Below are positions 46,647-64,000 of a DNA stretch of 64,000 nt, piece after piece; the stretch's first letter is position 1; each line of letters begins with the position of its first letter. The translations under genes and the position numbers were made by a program. Source of the DNA: Ashinkailepas kermadecensis (lineage: Eukaryota > Arthropoda > Thecostraca > Neolepadidae); assembly GCA_034440615.1 (NCBI GenBank), contig JAOTOM010005180.1:1076501-1140500 (forward strand). The letters run 5' to 3'. Under the pieces are notes generated by a model. It searched no databases. It worked only from the letters and a program-made list of their open reading frames with translations, and had not been told where the DNA came from.

Positions 46647-48697
46647 CCCTAGTGGAAAAATCCTACAGGATTGTCCTGCACAATTGTGCAGGACAGCGTC
46701 TTGAAGGATCCTGCAGGATTATGTGTGAGATATTGATACAAGGATACTACAGGATCCTGCACATAAATCCTACAGGATCCTGCACATAAATCCTGCAGGA
46801 TCCTGCATATAATCCCGCAGGGTCCTGCAGGATCCTGCACATAGATCCTGTCGGATTCAGAACTGTTCTGCATGATCCTTCACATAAATCATGTAGGATC
46901 CTTCACATAAATCCTGCAGGACCCTTCACATAAATCTTGCAGGATCCTTCACATAAATCCTGTAGGATCTAGGGTTGTACTGCAGGATCTTGCGCATAAA
47001 TCCTGCAGAATCCTTCACATAAATCCTGTCATATCCAGGACTGTCCTGCATGACACTGCACATAAATCCTGCCGGATCCACTGCAGCGCCCAGGTGCGTA
47101 GGCAGGCGTAAGATTTGGGAAAGGGACCAGGAAGAAGAGGTACCATGATGATGGCAGGTAATGGATGAGAGGTACCGTGGTAGTGTTCAGGTAATGGAGG
47201 AAAGGTAATGCTGGTTAGTCTGAAGCCAGGGAGGTACTGTTGCCAATTGACACCCATGAAGTGTGATATCTGATCGGCACCTCCACCTAAGCGTGGTCGA
47301 CCTCCAGAGAGATGATCCCAGAGACACGAGATAGCGGCATGCCGGCACAATAGGTAACCGAACTGTTGAAGCCTGAAACCTAGTTATTACATTGAAGAAC
47401 GAAGATGTCGAAAAGTACATGCATTCGTGAAAGCGTACAGGTCAGTCAGTTGAGTGAAGTAGACAGCTATTATGGCAGATGGCTATTGCTCACAGAGCAT
47501 TAGAGATAAGCAGAGAAACAAGCAACAATTGACATGGTTAAGCACGATTAATGACACTGTCATCTTACATCAAAGGGTGAACCTTAAGTACACCACATCG
47601 TCTAATAGATGGCAGCACTCGCGCACAGCAGTCGACCGGCAAGCATGCTGGTGCTCTCACTCGCGCTCCACTACACCACAACTGTCCTGTAGGATCCTGC
47701 ATGATCTGTCACATATATCCAGTACATCCAGGGCTGTCCTGCAGGATCATGCACATAAATCCTGCAGAACCCTTCACATAAATCCTGTCATATCCAGGGC
47801 TGTCCTGCATGACCCTGCACATAAATCCTGCAGATGACCTTCCTTTAGATAAAGCAGGTAATTTTGATGGCATTGGGACTTTTCGGTAAGGGCACTTTGG
47901 CCAAAGGCACTTTGGTCTCATGGGGGGACGGCTGGGTCCGCTGCGCCACTGGCTGTCCTGCATGACCTGCCTAAATCCTGCAGGATCCTTCACATAAATC
48001 CTGTCGCATGGGTGTCCTCGGATTCTTTACACTAATCCTGTTGGATCCATGACCATCCTGCAGGGTCCTACATAGAAATTGAATGGGAGCCTACAGGATC
48101 CTGTGGTGTCCTGCACATAAATCCTGCACGTTCCTGAACATAAATCCTACAGGGTCCTGCACATACATTTTGCTGGATCCTGCACATAAATTTTGCTGGA
48201 TCCTGCATGTGAATCACACAGCATCCTGTACCTGAATTGTACATGACCCTTCATGGTTTTGTGAAGGATCTTGCATGATTATTGTCAGAATTATGCACAA
48301 TAAACCACATGATCATGTACAGTAGCCATGCACTCAAACCTTCTCGGAGGGGCGCCTCTTCCCGGCCGAAGGGGCGCCAGCTTCCATGGGACAGGAGCAC
48401 ATGCTCCCAGCTCCCCTCCCCAGATATGTCACTGATAACTGCATCACATCAAACCTTTAAGACGGACCTGAATAGATATCTGTAAAATCCTGCAGGACAG
48501 TCATGCATGTCTTTGGCATCCTGAAGGGCAGTCGTGCACGACATTACAATCCTGTAGGACAGCTTTCTATATTTCCCAAATCCTGCAGGGTTGTCCTGCA
48601 GGATCGCATGTCTGTGCAGGAGTGTCTGCGGAAATGTACAGGATCCTGTAGGATCGTGGGGATTTTCTGAGAATCCTGTCGGACTTTTTCACTAGGG
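46647..48697 (-). mobile_element. CCTGCAGG-repeat foldback element, right inverted copy
   Basis: It reads CCCTAGTGGAAAAATCCTAC at the left and TTTTTCACTAGGG at the right, and its complement follows the left copy in the same order: CAGACACTCCTGCACAGACA, the MITE piece (48325-48430), the core (47085-47690). It lacks the 170 bp core segment. It has its own ~130 bp insertion at about 47833-47960 that ends GCTGCGCCACTGG, resembling a CAGTGGCGC MITE terminus. Confidence 0.75.
47085..47690 (-). other. Non-repetitive core of the right copy
   Basis: It is the inverted counterpart of 45290-46080 without the 170 bp segment. It runs from GCAGCGCCCAGGTGCGTAGG to CACTCGCGCTCCACTACACC. Confidence 0.5.
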
Positions 48698-51116
48698 TGG
48701 GAAAGTCATAGGACGGTTGGCTAAACAGGGGAAGCCTCCTGGATGCCTGAGAGATCGGGCTCCTAAAAGTCGGGACTGGGTTCCCGTGCGCCATATGGGA
48801 CTGCTCCAATGGGGTCTGAAAGCTACGATTTGGCCACCAGGACGGCGCTGTACGCATGGTCACCCGACGAGGAGGCGTCGGCCATCTTTTGCTGTGCATT
48901 TTGCGTAGGCGTTGCCGGGAGTCGGTGCTGGCATGTGGCTTTATTAGGGTTGCAAGTCATTTAGGCCAAGGATTTCGGAAATATTGTGTTGAAGAAAGGT
49001 TGTTCATGGGTTACAGGGTGCCAGGAACTCGCCAATTATCGGACTCTTCGGCCACTAGCTTGGGTAGAAACATACGCGTCTGAGCTGGCAAGTGCTTTGC
49101 TATTGACTGCACGTTACGGTGGTAGCTACTAGGCGCAATTATGGACTTGAATAGTGATAGGGATTTTTATGGGGAGTTTCACAACACCTCAACTTTCGCT
49201 TATTAAGGGAAAGGCATGCATCCGGCCAGGGCGGGAAGGAAGAGCTGGTCCAGAGGTAAGAGATCTCTACCCACCTACTGTTAAAATGCATGTGCTGGCT
49301 TTTGATGAGATTTGTTGGGTGAGTGGGGGTGTGGGTGTTAGTGTATGCATGGGTGCATGTGATATGTGCATCTGTGTGTGTGTTTGTGTGGGTGATTTTC
49401 CTTATTCTCTTTTTTACTAACGACTCTAATCTGAATCAACAGGACTGAGATAAGGAAAGGGTAAAATGTTTGTTATAATCAGGACCAACTTTTTGGCGTA
49501 ATTTTTACCCGACAATAGTTACTTAAGGTAAGGTAAGGTAAGCGGCATGGGGAGAATATGCTGTGGCCACCTCAACCATGGCCAGGGTAACTATGGTAAC
49601 TTTTTTGGAGTCCCTGCAGGGGTTGCACAAAATTTTACAATAAATTAATGATGCATTCACAAACAATATGTGCATAATATTGGTGGATGCATTTAATAAT
49701 CTTTTAAGCTAATCATAATATTGCTTCCCATACCTCAACCTACTTAGATAACTGTTCCTACCAGGGTTGACCAGTTTTGCCACAGGATGGTTTTTACTGG
49801 TATAAACCGGTATAAACCCAGTGGTGTTGACCTCATTTATACTGGCATTAACCACTTTATACTGGTAAATACCGGTATCACGTTTCAGCCATGGTTTCTG
49901 CCACTGACATGACATAAACTAGTTTTTACCGTCTGGACAATAGATAGGTACTTACCTTGGTACCTAATGTGCCTAGGTACCTTACCAAAGTGCTCTCCTA
50001 AATGGTTCCTACTCACGTCTTTTACAGAAAGGCAGTCAAACAATAGCTGTTTTTCAAATCAATTTTCTGCCTTTCTTACTCGCAGTCCGCTGGAAACCCT
50101 GATAGATGGATCACGTTTGGCGGCAGCCGGGAACCGCACATACACCCATACTTGCTGGCTTCTCCTAATTTCTAGCGCACTATCGGTAAATATTCCAGCA
50201 AATTAGACGTGTCTGAAGTACATTCAACATAATTAAATACGCGCAAACAACATACGCCGCTTACAAAATGTACAACAGGCTTTTTCAAAAAAATGCTGGT
50301 TATTTCACTTACGGTCACCACTCAAACTAATCACTTTTTGTAGCAGTCAGCAGCCAGACCACAGCTTCACACACTCCCTCAATTTCAACCACCGGAATTC
50401 CCGACAACGTGCCAACAGCAACTTGCAAGATGATGCGCATGCGCACTGAGAACACTTCTCCGGCTCTGGAGCCGTGCCTCGAAAAACCTTTTTTGTCCCC
50501 CCCATATTGGGGAAAATTTTAATTTTTTAAGAAATTCCCCCGGGTCCCCGCGGACCCCAAATAAAAATTGTCTCCTTTTACCTTTTTTTTTTTATTTTTT
50601 TTTTTCAACCAACCAATGCAAGGTATTTTGTATATGACGTCATAACCGTTAGCAACTTTGAACACATGGTTAACAGTGTCCACACAGGTTAACAGTAAAC
50701 ACAAGACCTTGACTGATCCTTTGCTTTGATCACATCCAACTGTGTTGTGTGCGGTAGCGGAGTCGCGTTCGTCTTACGTAGGAAATTGTCTGCGTAGGTT
50801 AGGTATGCGCTCTGAGCTGAGGGTGAAGTGTGAAGTATTTTTTTTTTTTTTTCATATGGCTAGCCTTGTACTGAGACCAACAGTGAAAGGAAAATGCATT
50901 TCTCCTGTGAGCTATAAGAAACAAAACTGCTTTTGCTGTCTGGGTAATCCTTGTAGGTCTTCTGTTTTAGGTTTTTTCGGTCAGTCACTGGTAAACAGAT
51001 TCCATGCATGCAAAAAAGAATGTCCATGAAAATGTACTCCGGAAGAAATCGGTATGCACTCCGACCCCCAACCCAGAAAAAATACCCCCCAGTAAAAAAA
51101 AGCCTGCTTGGCGGGG
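48698..51116. other. Long stretch without a recognised gene
   Basis: Notable items are a short TG-rich run (49325-49395), four tandem AAGGT/TAAGG pentamers near 49524-49540, and repeated ACTGGTATAAACCGG phrases at 49795-49885. A T-rich block lies at 50583-50608. The ORFs are short and I cannot name any. Confidence 0.4.
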
Positions 51117-51445
51117 GAATAATCTTTTTCTTACGGCACACACAAAACCCAAGGTTAGTGATTTGGAAAGGTGTCGCATACAATGTCGCATATATTTCAT
51201 GACGTCATGGCCGAAAAATTTGCTTCGGAGGCCTGGTTTTCCGGTTAGGTTAGATTATATTATGCTATGGTGCATTTTGTATATTATGCTACATTATCTT
51301 AGTCTAGGTTAGGTGGTAATCTTTACCAACACTCGACTCCTGTGACGTCACTTCCCTGACTCCTGTGACGTCACTGTTTCCCACTGTACACCTCTTCACA
51401 AATCACTAACCTTGGCAGTATGTGTCGGCCAAAAGGTAAAGATTA
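51117..51445. mobile_element. Inverted-repeat element with three TGACGTCA sites
   Basis: AAGGTTAGTGATTTGGAAAGG near 51151 pairs with CAAATCACTAACCTTGG near 51400. The inverted homology continues outward through GGCACACAC/GTGTCGGCC and AATCTTT/AAAGATT. TGACGTCA occurs at about 51200, 51341 and 51362, the last two inside a 20 bp repeat GACTCCTGTGACGTCACTTC. It looks like a small MITE. Exact ends are uncertain. Confidence 0.55.
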
Positions 51446-51739
51446 CCGCTGTCTGTACTACTGACAGTAGTGACAGTATGCACTGTCTGTACCTACTAGG
51501 TACCATATGTAGTGACTACATACATACAGTCTCTGGGACCAATTTGGGACCACATTGGGAATGCTGGCTGGGGTGGAGTGTAGACCAATTGTGACCTCAT
51601 TTTACCCTGAAGGCATTGACCCAGGATCATGAACTGTATGCTGCAATGCACTACAGCTGTAATTCCTCAAAATTTTGTTATTCTAGTTTCAGTAGTTTTG
51701 GTTATCTTGGGGGGCCAGAAACTGCTTCCCTCTCTGGGG
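51446..51739. other. No recognised feature
   Basis: Nothing identifiable. Confidence 0.4.
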
Positions 51740-52160
51740 TAAGTTTGTTTTAAAAGGTGTTTTTTTTTTTGTTGTTTTGTGGAATTTTCTTCAGAATACC
51801 ATGTTTATGGAGATGACTAAGATGATGGACCACTTATTTTATAGCCAAATGCTTACTTTTCAGGTTGTGATAAAAATAATGCAAAAAAGGGGCTTTGAGT
51901 TAGGTAACATAGCATAAAAAGAAATGTCAAAAATAAATAAAATAAAATGAAACATAACCTAACCTAACCTAACCTAGCCTACTTTGGAGAGAACAAATCC
52001 AAAACATAAAATTATGTAAAAATGTCAAGCATTTTATTTTCTGAAGAAAAAAATGTTAACTTAAAAACCTAACTCAGTGTAATCTAACCTAACCTAAGCT
52101 GCTTTTGAAGAAAAAATCCTATTTTTGTGTGAACATTTTTGTGAAGAAAAAAAACACCTT
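51740..52160 (-). repeat. Dispersed TTAGG-associated repeat, copy 6 (inverted)
   Basis: ATGACTAAGATGATGGACCAC, GCTTACTTTTCAGGTTG and GGGGCTTTGAGTTAGGTAAC are complements of the family blocks. The AACCT run at 51954-51978 and a second CTAACCTAACCTAAG near 52085 follow. Confidence 0.7.
51954..51978 (-). repeat. Interstitial (TTAGG)n run
   Basis: Four consecutive AACCT pentamers (TTAGG on the minus strand) are followed by AACCTAG. This is the arthropod telomeric motif, but it lies inside a dispersed repeat and is far too short to be a telomere. Confidence 0.85.
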
Positions 52161-53316
52161 TTAAGCCAAATTTGCCCTCCCTGGCAGGTGTTATGTGAGA
52201 GGCATGTTGACTAGGTTGATCTTCAGTTGATCTTCTGCACTTCCTACAGTAGCATTGCTTGCACTCAAAATGTAACAGAATGTGATGAGTACAGAATCAG
52301 GCTGTTGAAATAAACAACTGGATATGGATGCAATGTTTCAATGGAGTCACAAACTGTTGCTGTGAGGTAGGTGTATGACTCACTTTGATTCAAGGATACC
52401 AAAAAATGAATGCCAGTAGAAAGTAAGAGGTTTTACTGTATAAGTTAGGGCAGTGTGAAGCTGTCATGAAAATGTCTCAGTGGCTCCAGTTCATCAGTAT
52501 CCCCTTCAATTGGTTCTGGAATTTAATTCTGCAGCAGGGATGTGCTTGCATGGCAAATAAATTTGACAGCTACCAACTGAGACAAATGTGGCATTTATTT
52601 TTGCAGTTTTCTCTATTTGTTGTAATTTTCTTGTAATTTTTTAACTTGTGTATGAATTATCAGTTGATTATCAGCCTGCATGAAGGTACCTGTCCCAGCA
52701 CCAATCTCCACACCACAGCAGCAAGTCTGGCTGCCCACCCCACAGATCTCATGAAAAGTGTCATAATTTGTAGTCTGGATCAAAGGCATGTATATATTGT
52801 CATCTGCAATATTATGTACTGGTGTACATGGTTTGATAGTTCTGATGACTTCAGTTCTCCCAGTAGTACCAAAATCAACTTTTGTTTTTCCCACTTCAGC
52901 TGGCAACAATGAAAGACATGATTCAATGCAGTAATACCTAGTTCTATGTTTACACTGTAATTATCAGTGTGCAGAGATTTACATAGGACATATCTGCCAT
53001 GGGTACTTGTTCAACTGCAAAAAAAAATCAAACTAATGATCTGTGGTGATTTGGTCACCAACATGGTGAAGCATCTCATGAGTAATTCTCATGGTGGCTG
53101 ATATCGGTATCTGATTTATAATTATGGTATGAACATTGTGATGTGACAAATGTAGGTTACAGTAGTTTATCTTCTTTGTGGGTACTGACCATGCCTGGTA
53201 AGTCTAATGCAAATGCAAAGCTGTCCAGTGGACCTAAAGATGTAAAAATTGCATGGTGTACATACAACTTGGATGACTTCCCCTGCTCCATTTATTGTCT
53301 AAAAATACATTTTGTA
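52161..53316. other. No recognised gene
   Basis: AT-rich. ORFs of up to 98 codons on both strands overlap at 52613-52912 with no recognisable motif. Confidence 0.4.
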
Positions 53317-53324
53317 TCACCTCT

Positions 53325-53841
53325 CAGAGGTGGATTCTGGAGTTGTCATGGGGGAGAGGACTGGTGCATTTAGAAGTCTGGGGCAATTTCAATTTTTCCT
53401 CTGCTGTTGAAAAATCAAGTCAGATTTTAACAGCTGACATTGGTGGGTCTGCTTAAGACTATTTGTCTCATGAAATGTTTTTGATTGCAAGAAAACGTCA
53501 TGTTGGTGCAAAAGTTTTGTAACAATCTGTCTTTTCAGGAACATGGCCTGGATGCCCCTAGATCTGCCAGTGCTGGGGGGGGCCCACTTGTCTGGAGTGT
53601 CACCATTTCTTTGGAGGGCCACCAATTCATTTCCAATGGGCACATATAACAAATTCCAGGAGGTGGTGCATTTGCACACTGATGGGACACCTTTTCCTCT
53701 CAGAGGGCACCATTTCCTCTCAGAGTGGCACCTCTGGGCAACAAATCTAAAGGACGGGGTGCACTTGAGCCTTCCCAGAGAGACACCACCTTCCATGGGG
53801 GCCACATGCCCTTAGTGTGCCTCCACCTATATCTGCCCCTG
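53325..53841. mobile_element. hAT-like MITE with near-perfect 8 bp duplication
   Basis: The left end CAGAGGTGGATTCTGGAGTT and right end ATATCTGCCCCTG agree with the CAGGGGTGGATCCAGGA-type termini, though the right terminus is poorly matched. Flanks are TCACCTCT (53317-53324) and TGACCTCT (53842-53849), 7 of 8 identical. The right half carries the G-rich family core (GGGGGGGCCCACTTGTCTGGA through CATGCCCTTAGTG). The left half is additional. Confidence 0.55.
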
Positions 53842-53849
53842 TGACCTCT

Positions 53850-55389
53850 ATACCAGAACTATGGAAATCAAGGGCACTTGATCCAAGTCATGTTGTCATA
53901 GAAATATCCTTGAATTAACTAGCAAGTTCAGTTTGAATGGGATGAATTTACCATGACTTGCATGCTACACCAACATGGTCTGTCTAGCCAATGCCCTTCC
54001 TCTTTGGTTTCAAGATGCCCTTTTGCTAAGCTGAGCATCTGGCACACCTGAGGTATGGGATTCGATTCCCAGCGATGCTCGCCCTTCCTGCCAGGGTGAG
54101 AGGTAGGAGATGCCATATGGTCTCAGCTGCTGAGTGGATCATAAAGCCACAATCCATCCATCAAGCTGCTCTTTCTGGAGATGATTTTCAGTATCATAAG
54201 GGACTGGGAGCCACATCCAGCCACATATGGATTGGAATATTGGCGTTTTTCTTTGTTGCTGCTGATACCTCAGCTTGTATATACTCTCTCAGGAAATGCT
54301 GTAAAGCAAACAGCATTAGCGATGGTTCTTCTTTATGTTTCTGAATACACTTCTGTCATTGTATATTGAAAATAAGAGTATAAAGCACAGATAAAGCTCT
54401 GCAATATGTTACAATCAATGGCATAGTCATGTCCGAAATGTGTGCTAAGTTCTCCAAAAAGCAAACGTCAATAGTTTATCCGGAGACGAAACGAAAGCCA
54501 TCAACAAGCACAATGCAACACTCATGTGCGTTCTCTAGAAACGCCGAATCCTTATGGAAGTGAATACAAATAAATCATATCAGACACCTAGTTGCTGGAA
54601 GTAAATTAAGTCAACTTAGTTGCCTAGTAAGTCCAATTTTTATTTCTTGTATACATTTATTTTACACTTACAATCATACACATATGCAGAGCCTTGCTAT
54701 GCATACCTCCCAGTCTCAACACTTGTGTGACATGGCTCGTTGCCTCATGACCTGGTATGTCGTCGTATAAACCTCGCCAGAGTACTCGCACCAAAGTCGC
54801 TGAGTTAAAATCCGTGCACCGATTGTGGGTAGAAATTCCTTATATCTTTAACACTAACGATTTTTAAAACATTGTTTCACACAAATTGTACACCTCTTTG
54901 CATTTTAAGATACTTTTTAAGTAGCTAACGACATCAGAATGTATACAGCTTTAGTACCTAATTAATGGGCGCTAAATGATCACGCTTTGGTCGAAGCGCC
55001 CTTAAACTCAAATAACTAACTAAGTACCTAATTAACAGTGAACATAGCTGCCTAATGAACAGGCTTGTGGAAAAGTGTCAATGAAATAATTTTGGATGCC
55101 ATGGTGATCATGTATTCTTTTTCATTCCTTCCAACCTCTAATGCTGATAATTTCCAGTTCTTGTCTTGGATTTAATCATTTGTTTTGGACGATTCTCGAA
55201 CTTCCCAACATTCTAAATATATATGTTGGAAAAGGTTTGTACTTAGGCTTGTCCCATTAAACCTAGTTTTTAGCTACATATTTTGATTTAATCACCAAGA
55301 GCATTGGACAGGTTGAGCATAGCAGCTTCTGTCGCGCCCATTTCTTTCACGAACTTTTCAGGCTTTCTATATGCTTCGCACGATGGCCG
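53850..55389. other. No recognised gene
   Basis: It includes the possible SINE at 54005-54140. Otherwise it is AT-rich with short ORFs. Confidence 0.4.
54005..54140 (+). mobile_element. Possible second tRNA-like SINE, copy 2
   Basis: GGGATTCGATTCCCAGCGATG forms a T-arm-like hairpin with a B box, followed by GCCCTTCCTGCCAGGGTGAG. A similar order is at 7985-8095 on the other strand. An A box is not convincing. Confidence 0.3.
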
Positions 55390-55546
55390 GTGGTTATTTG
55401 TTTTACGACGCGTCAAATGTTAGCCATGTAGCATCGCCAATCCCTCAAACCGATTGGTAACGGGCAGAGTAGTGACAGGTGGGACTCAAACCCACAACCC
55501 TTCGGCTGGGAGGTGGGCACCTCACCCCTAGACTACTCAGCCCCTC
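55390..55546 (-). mobile_element. tRNA-derived SINE, copy 2 (diverged)
   Basis: The minus strand reads GTAGTCTAGGGGTGAGGTGC, GTGGGTTTGAGTCCCACC, ACCAATCGGTTTGAGGGATTG and a tail AAACAAATAACCACC. It is clearly older than the copy at 62737. Confidence 0.7.
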
Positions 55547-56675
55547 ACGCGATATCCGTCATAATTATGTTCGTTAAGCAGTTCTGAGGGATACCATTAA
55601 TACTATGTAACTTCGTTCGTTCATGTATTCGACAGACGTTTCGGCTATCGTAAGCTGGGATGAATTAGCAATAGAAGTGCAATAACAAATAGATGAATTG
55701 GGATGAAGCTGTATCAGTATTTGTTTCTTTTGCAGGCAAGTTTAATTCGCCTGGTAGTGATAGTCTAAGGTTAGTCGTGCTTGTATGGTAGCTGGTTCTC
55801 AATTTCAATAGTTTCTCCAAACCACCAAGTTCCGAAATACAACACGCATTCTTCAAAACCACCAACCGTTAATGCCCTTGTATTTATCGGGCTAATTAGC
55901 TAACCAAACGGCCACAATTTGTGCAACAGTCCAACAGTGACACCAACCGTCCCAACGTCCACACATTATCCTAGGCTACATATGCCCAGCCTCAACAACA
56001 CATCCGGCTGACAAACCCCGACTGACTGACCAGGGCCAGTCGCGCACCACCCGGCCACACTGACGTGGGTGTCACAAGGTGACACGGCGCAGTCACTTCC
56101 GACTGTGGCAGGGCGCAATGACACAGCATCCGACTGTGTCAATGACACAGCATCCGCCGCCCGGCCGTCGTCGCCGCGCCGGCTCCGGATCTGACTTAAG
56201 CATAGCCGGCTACCTCCGGGGTCTCGAGGCGTCAACTGCCACGTCAGCGAGAGCCGGCGTCGGCCCAACGTCTGGGATCCGCTCGGAGTGTTCGTGACAG
56301 GACTCGACGAATCCGGGCACATCGGAGCCAAACGCATTCCGATGGAGGGGTCCAAAGTTGACCTACTTACACCTTTGGTGTTGCCAGTGTGATACCAATA
56401 ATGTCTCAGTTTAATGCGTGGTGATGCAGGGAAAGAATACACTCAAAACATGGTTTGGCAACACCCCAATCATTTTGGGAACTTTCCATCTTTGAGCATA
56501 AGACATGTTTAGGGTCAGGCTTAAATCCTATGAGTGCAATCATCATCACCAGCTGTTTTAAGTAAAGCGTATAGCATACATAGAAGGTATTGAACTTTTG
56601 TTTCATTTTGTTACACAAACATCTGTTTTGTTTCAGGTGATCCAGGTATTCCATTGCTCTTGAAATATAGAAAAG
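55547..56675. other. Region upstream of PWP2, CpG-rich part at 55930-56330
   Basis: A sharp GC- and CpG-rich block with two AATGACACAGCATCCG phrases lies 350-750 bp upstream of the PWP2 start codon and could be its promoter region. A TTTCAG at 56631-56636 could be an acceptor for a 5' UTR exon reaching the ATG. Neither is proven. Confidence 0.35.

Positions 56676-64000
<7,325 letters not shown>

Noticed and set aside
51954..51978. Telomere or chromosome end suggested by (TTAGG)n
   Set aside because: Only four pentamers, embedded in a dispersed repeat with sequence on both sides.
52613..52912. Overlapping ~90-98 codon ORFs on both strands
   Set aside because: No motif, splice context or codon signature. 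Likely chance openness in AT-rich DNA.

Overview
This is a eukaryotic, intron-bearing, repeat-dense window, most likely from an arthropod (crustacean or chelicerate rather than a compact insect genome). The reasons are a gene with GT-AG introns, non-LTR retrotransposons of CR1 and RNase H-bearing (I/R1-like) types, tRNA-derived SINEs, many MITEs, and a dispersed repeat family carrying short TTAGG runs, the arthropod telomere motif. Bacterial features (operons, ribosome binding sites, CRISPR) are absent.

Host genes occupy very little. The right end (56676 to the window edge, + strand) holds the first six coding exons of PWP2/UTP1, a WD40 protein of the SSU processome. All splice phases are consistent and the joined reading frame is open for 539 nt. 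On the left, a GC-rich terminal exon on the minus strand (4934-5629) belongs to an unidentified protein. A broken tyrosine-recombinase-like/zinc-finger gene lies at 37.5-38.1 kb (minus).

Region by region: 0-2.3 kb, a SINE, a GC-rich MITE and a minus-strand LINE relic with RT and RNase H. 4.9-6.2 kb, the unidentified exon and a MITE. 9.6-12.7 kb, a frameshifted LINE followed by a complete copy of that MITE. 13.4-16.7 kb, a decayed CR1 (minus) and a 958 bp TIR element. 18.9-20.1 kb, an RNase H LINE tail. 21.4-26.5 kb, a nearly full-length CR1 with an SGNH-esterase ORF1 and an ORF2 carrying two inactivating changes. 27.6-30.1 kb, a truncated CR1 and MITEs. 31.1-34.85 kb, a ~265 bp tandem repeat, a hAT MITE and a 2.2 kb foldback-like element built of 16 bp repeats and flanked by a 12 bp direct repeat. 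39.5-41.2 kb, a degenerate ~20 bp minisatellite. 43.9-44.3 kb, a second hAT MITE copy. 44.4-48.7 kb, a 4.3 kb inverted pair of CCTGCAGG-rich elements. 51-54 kb, small inverted-repeat elements. 55.4-64 kb, SINEs and PWP2.

The main biology here is genome architecture: foldback elements made of tandem repeats, nested palindromes, and paired MITE copies whose target duplications can be read directly. I found no convincing new multi-gene system.
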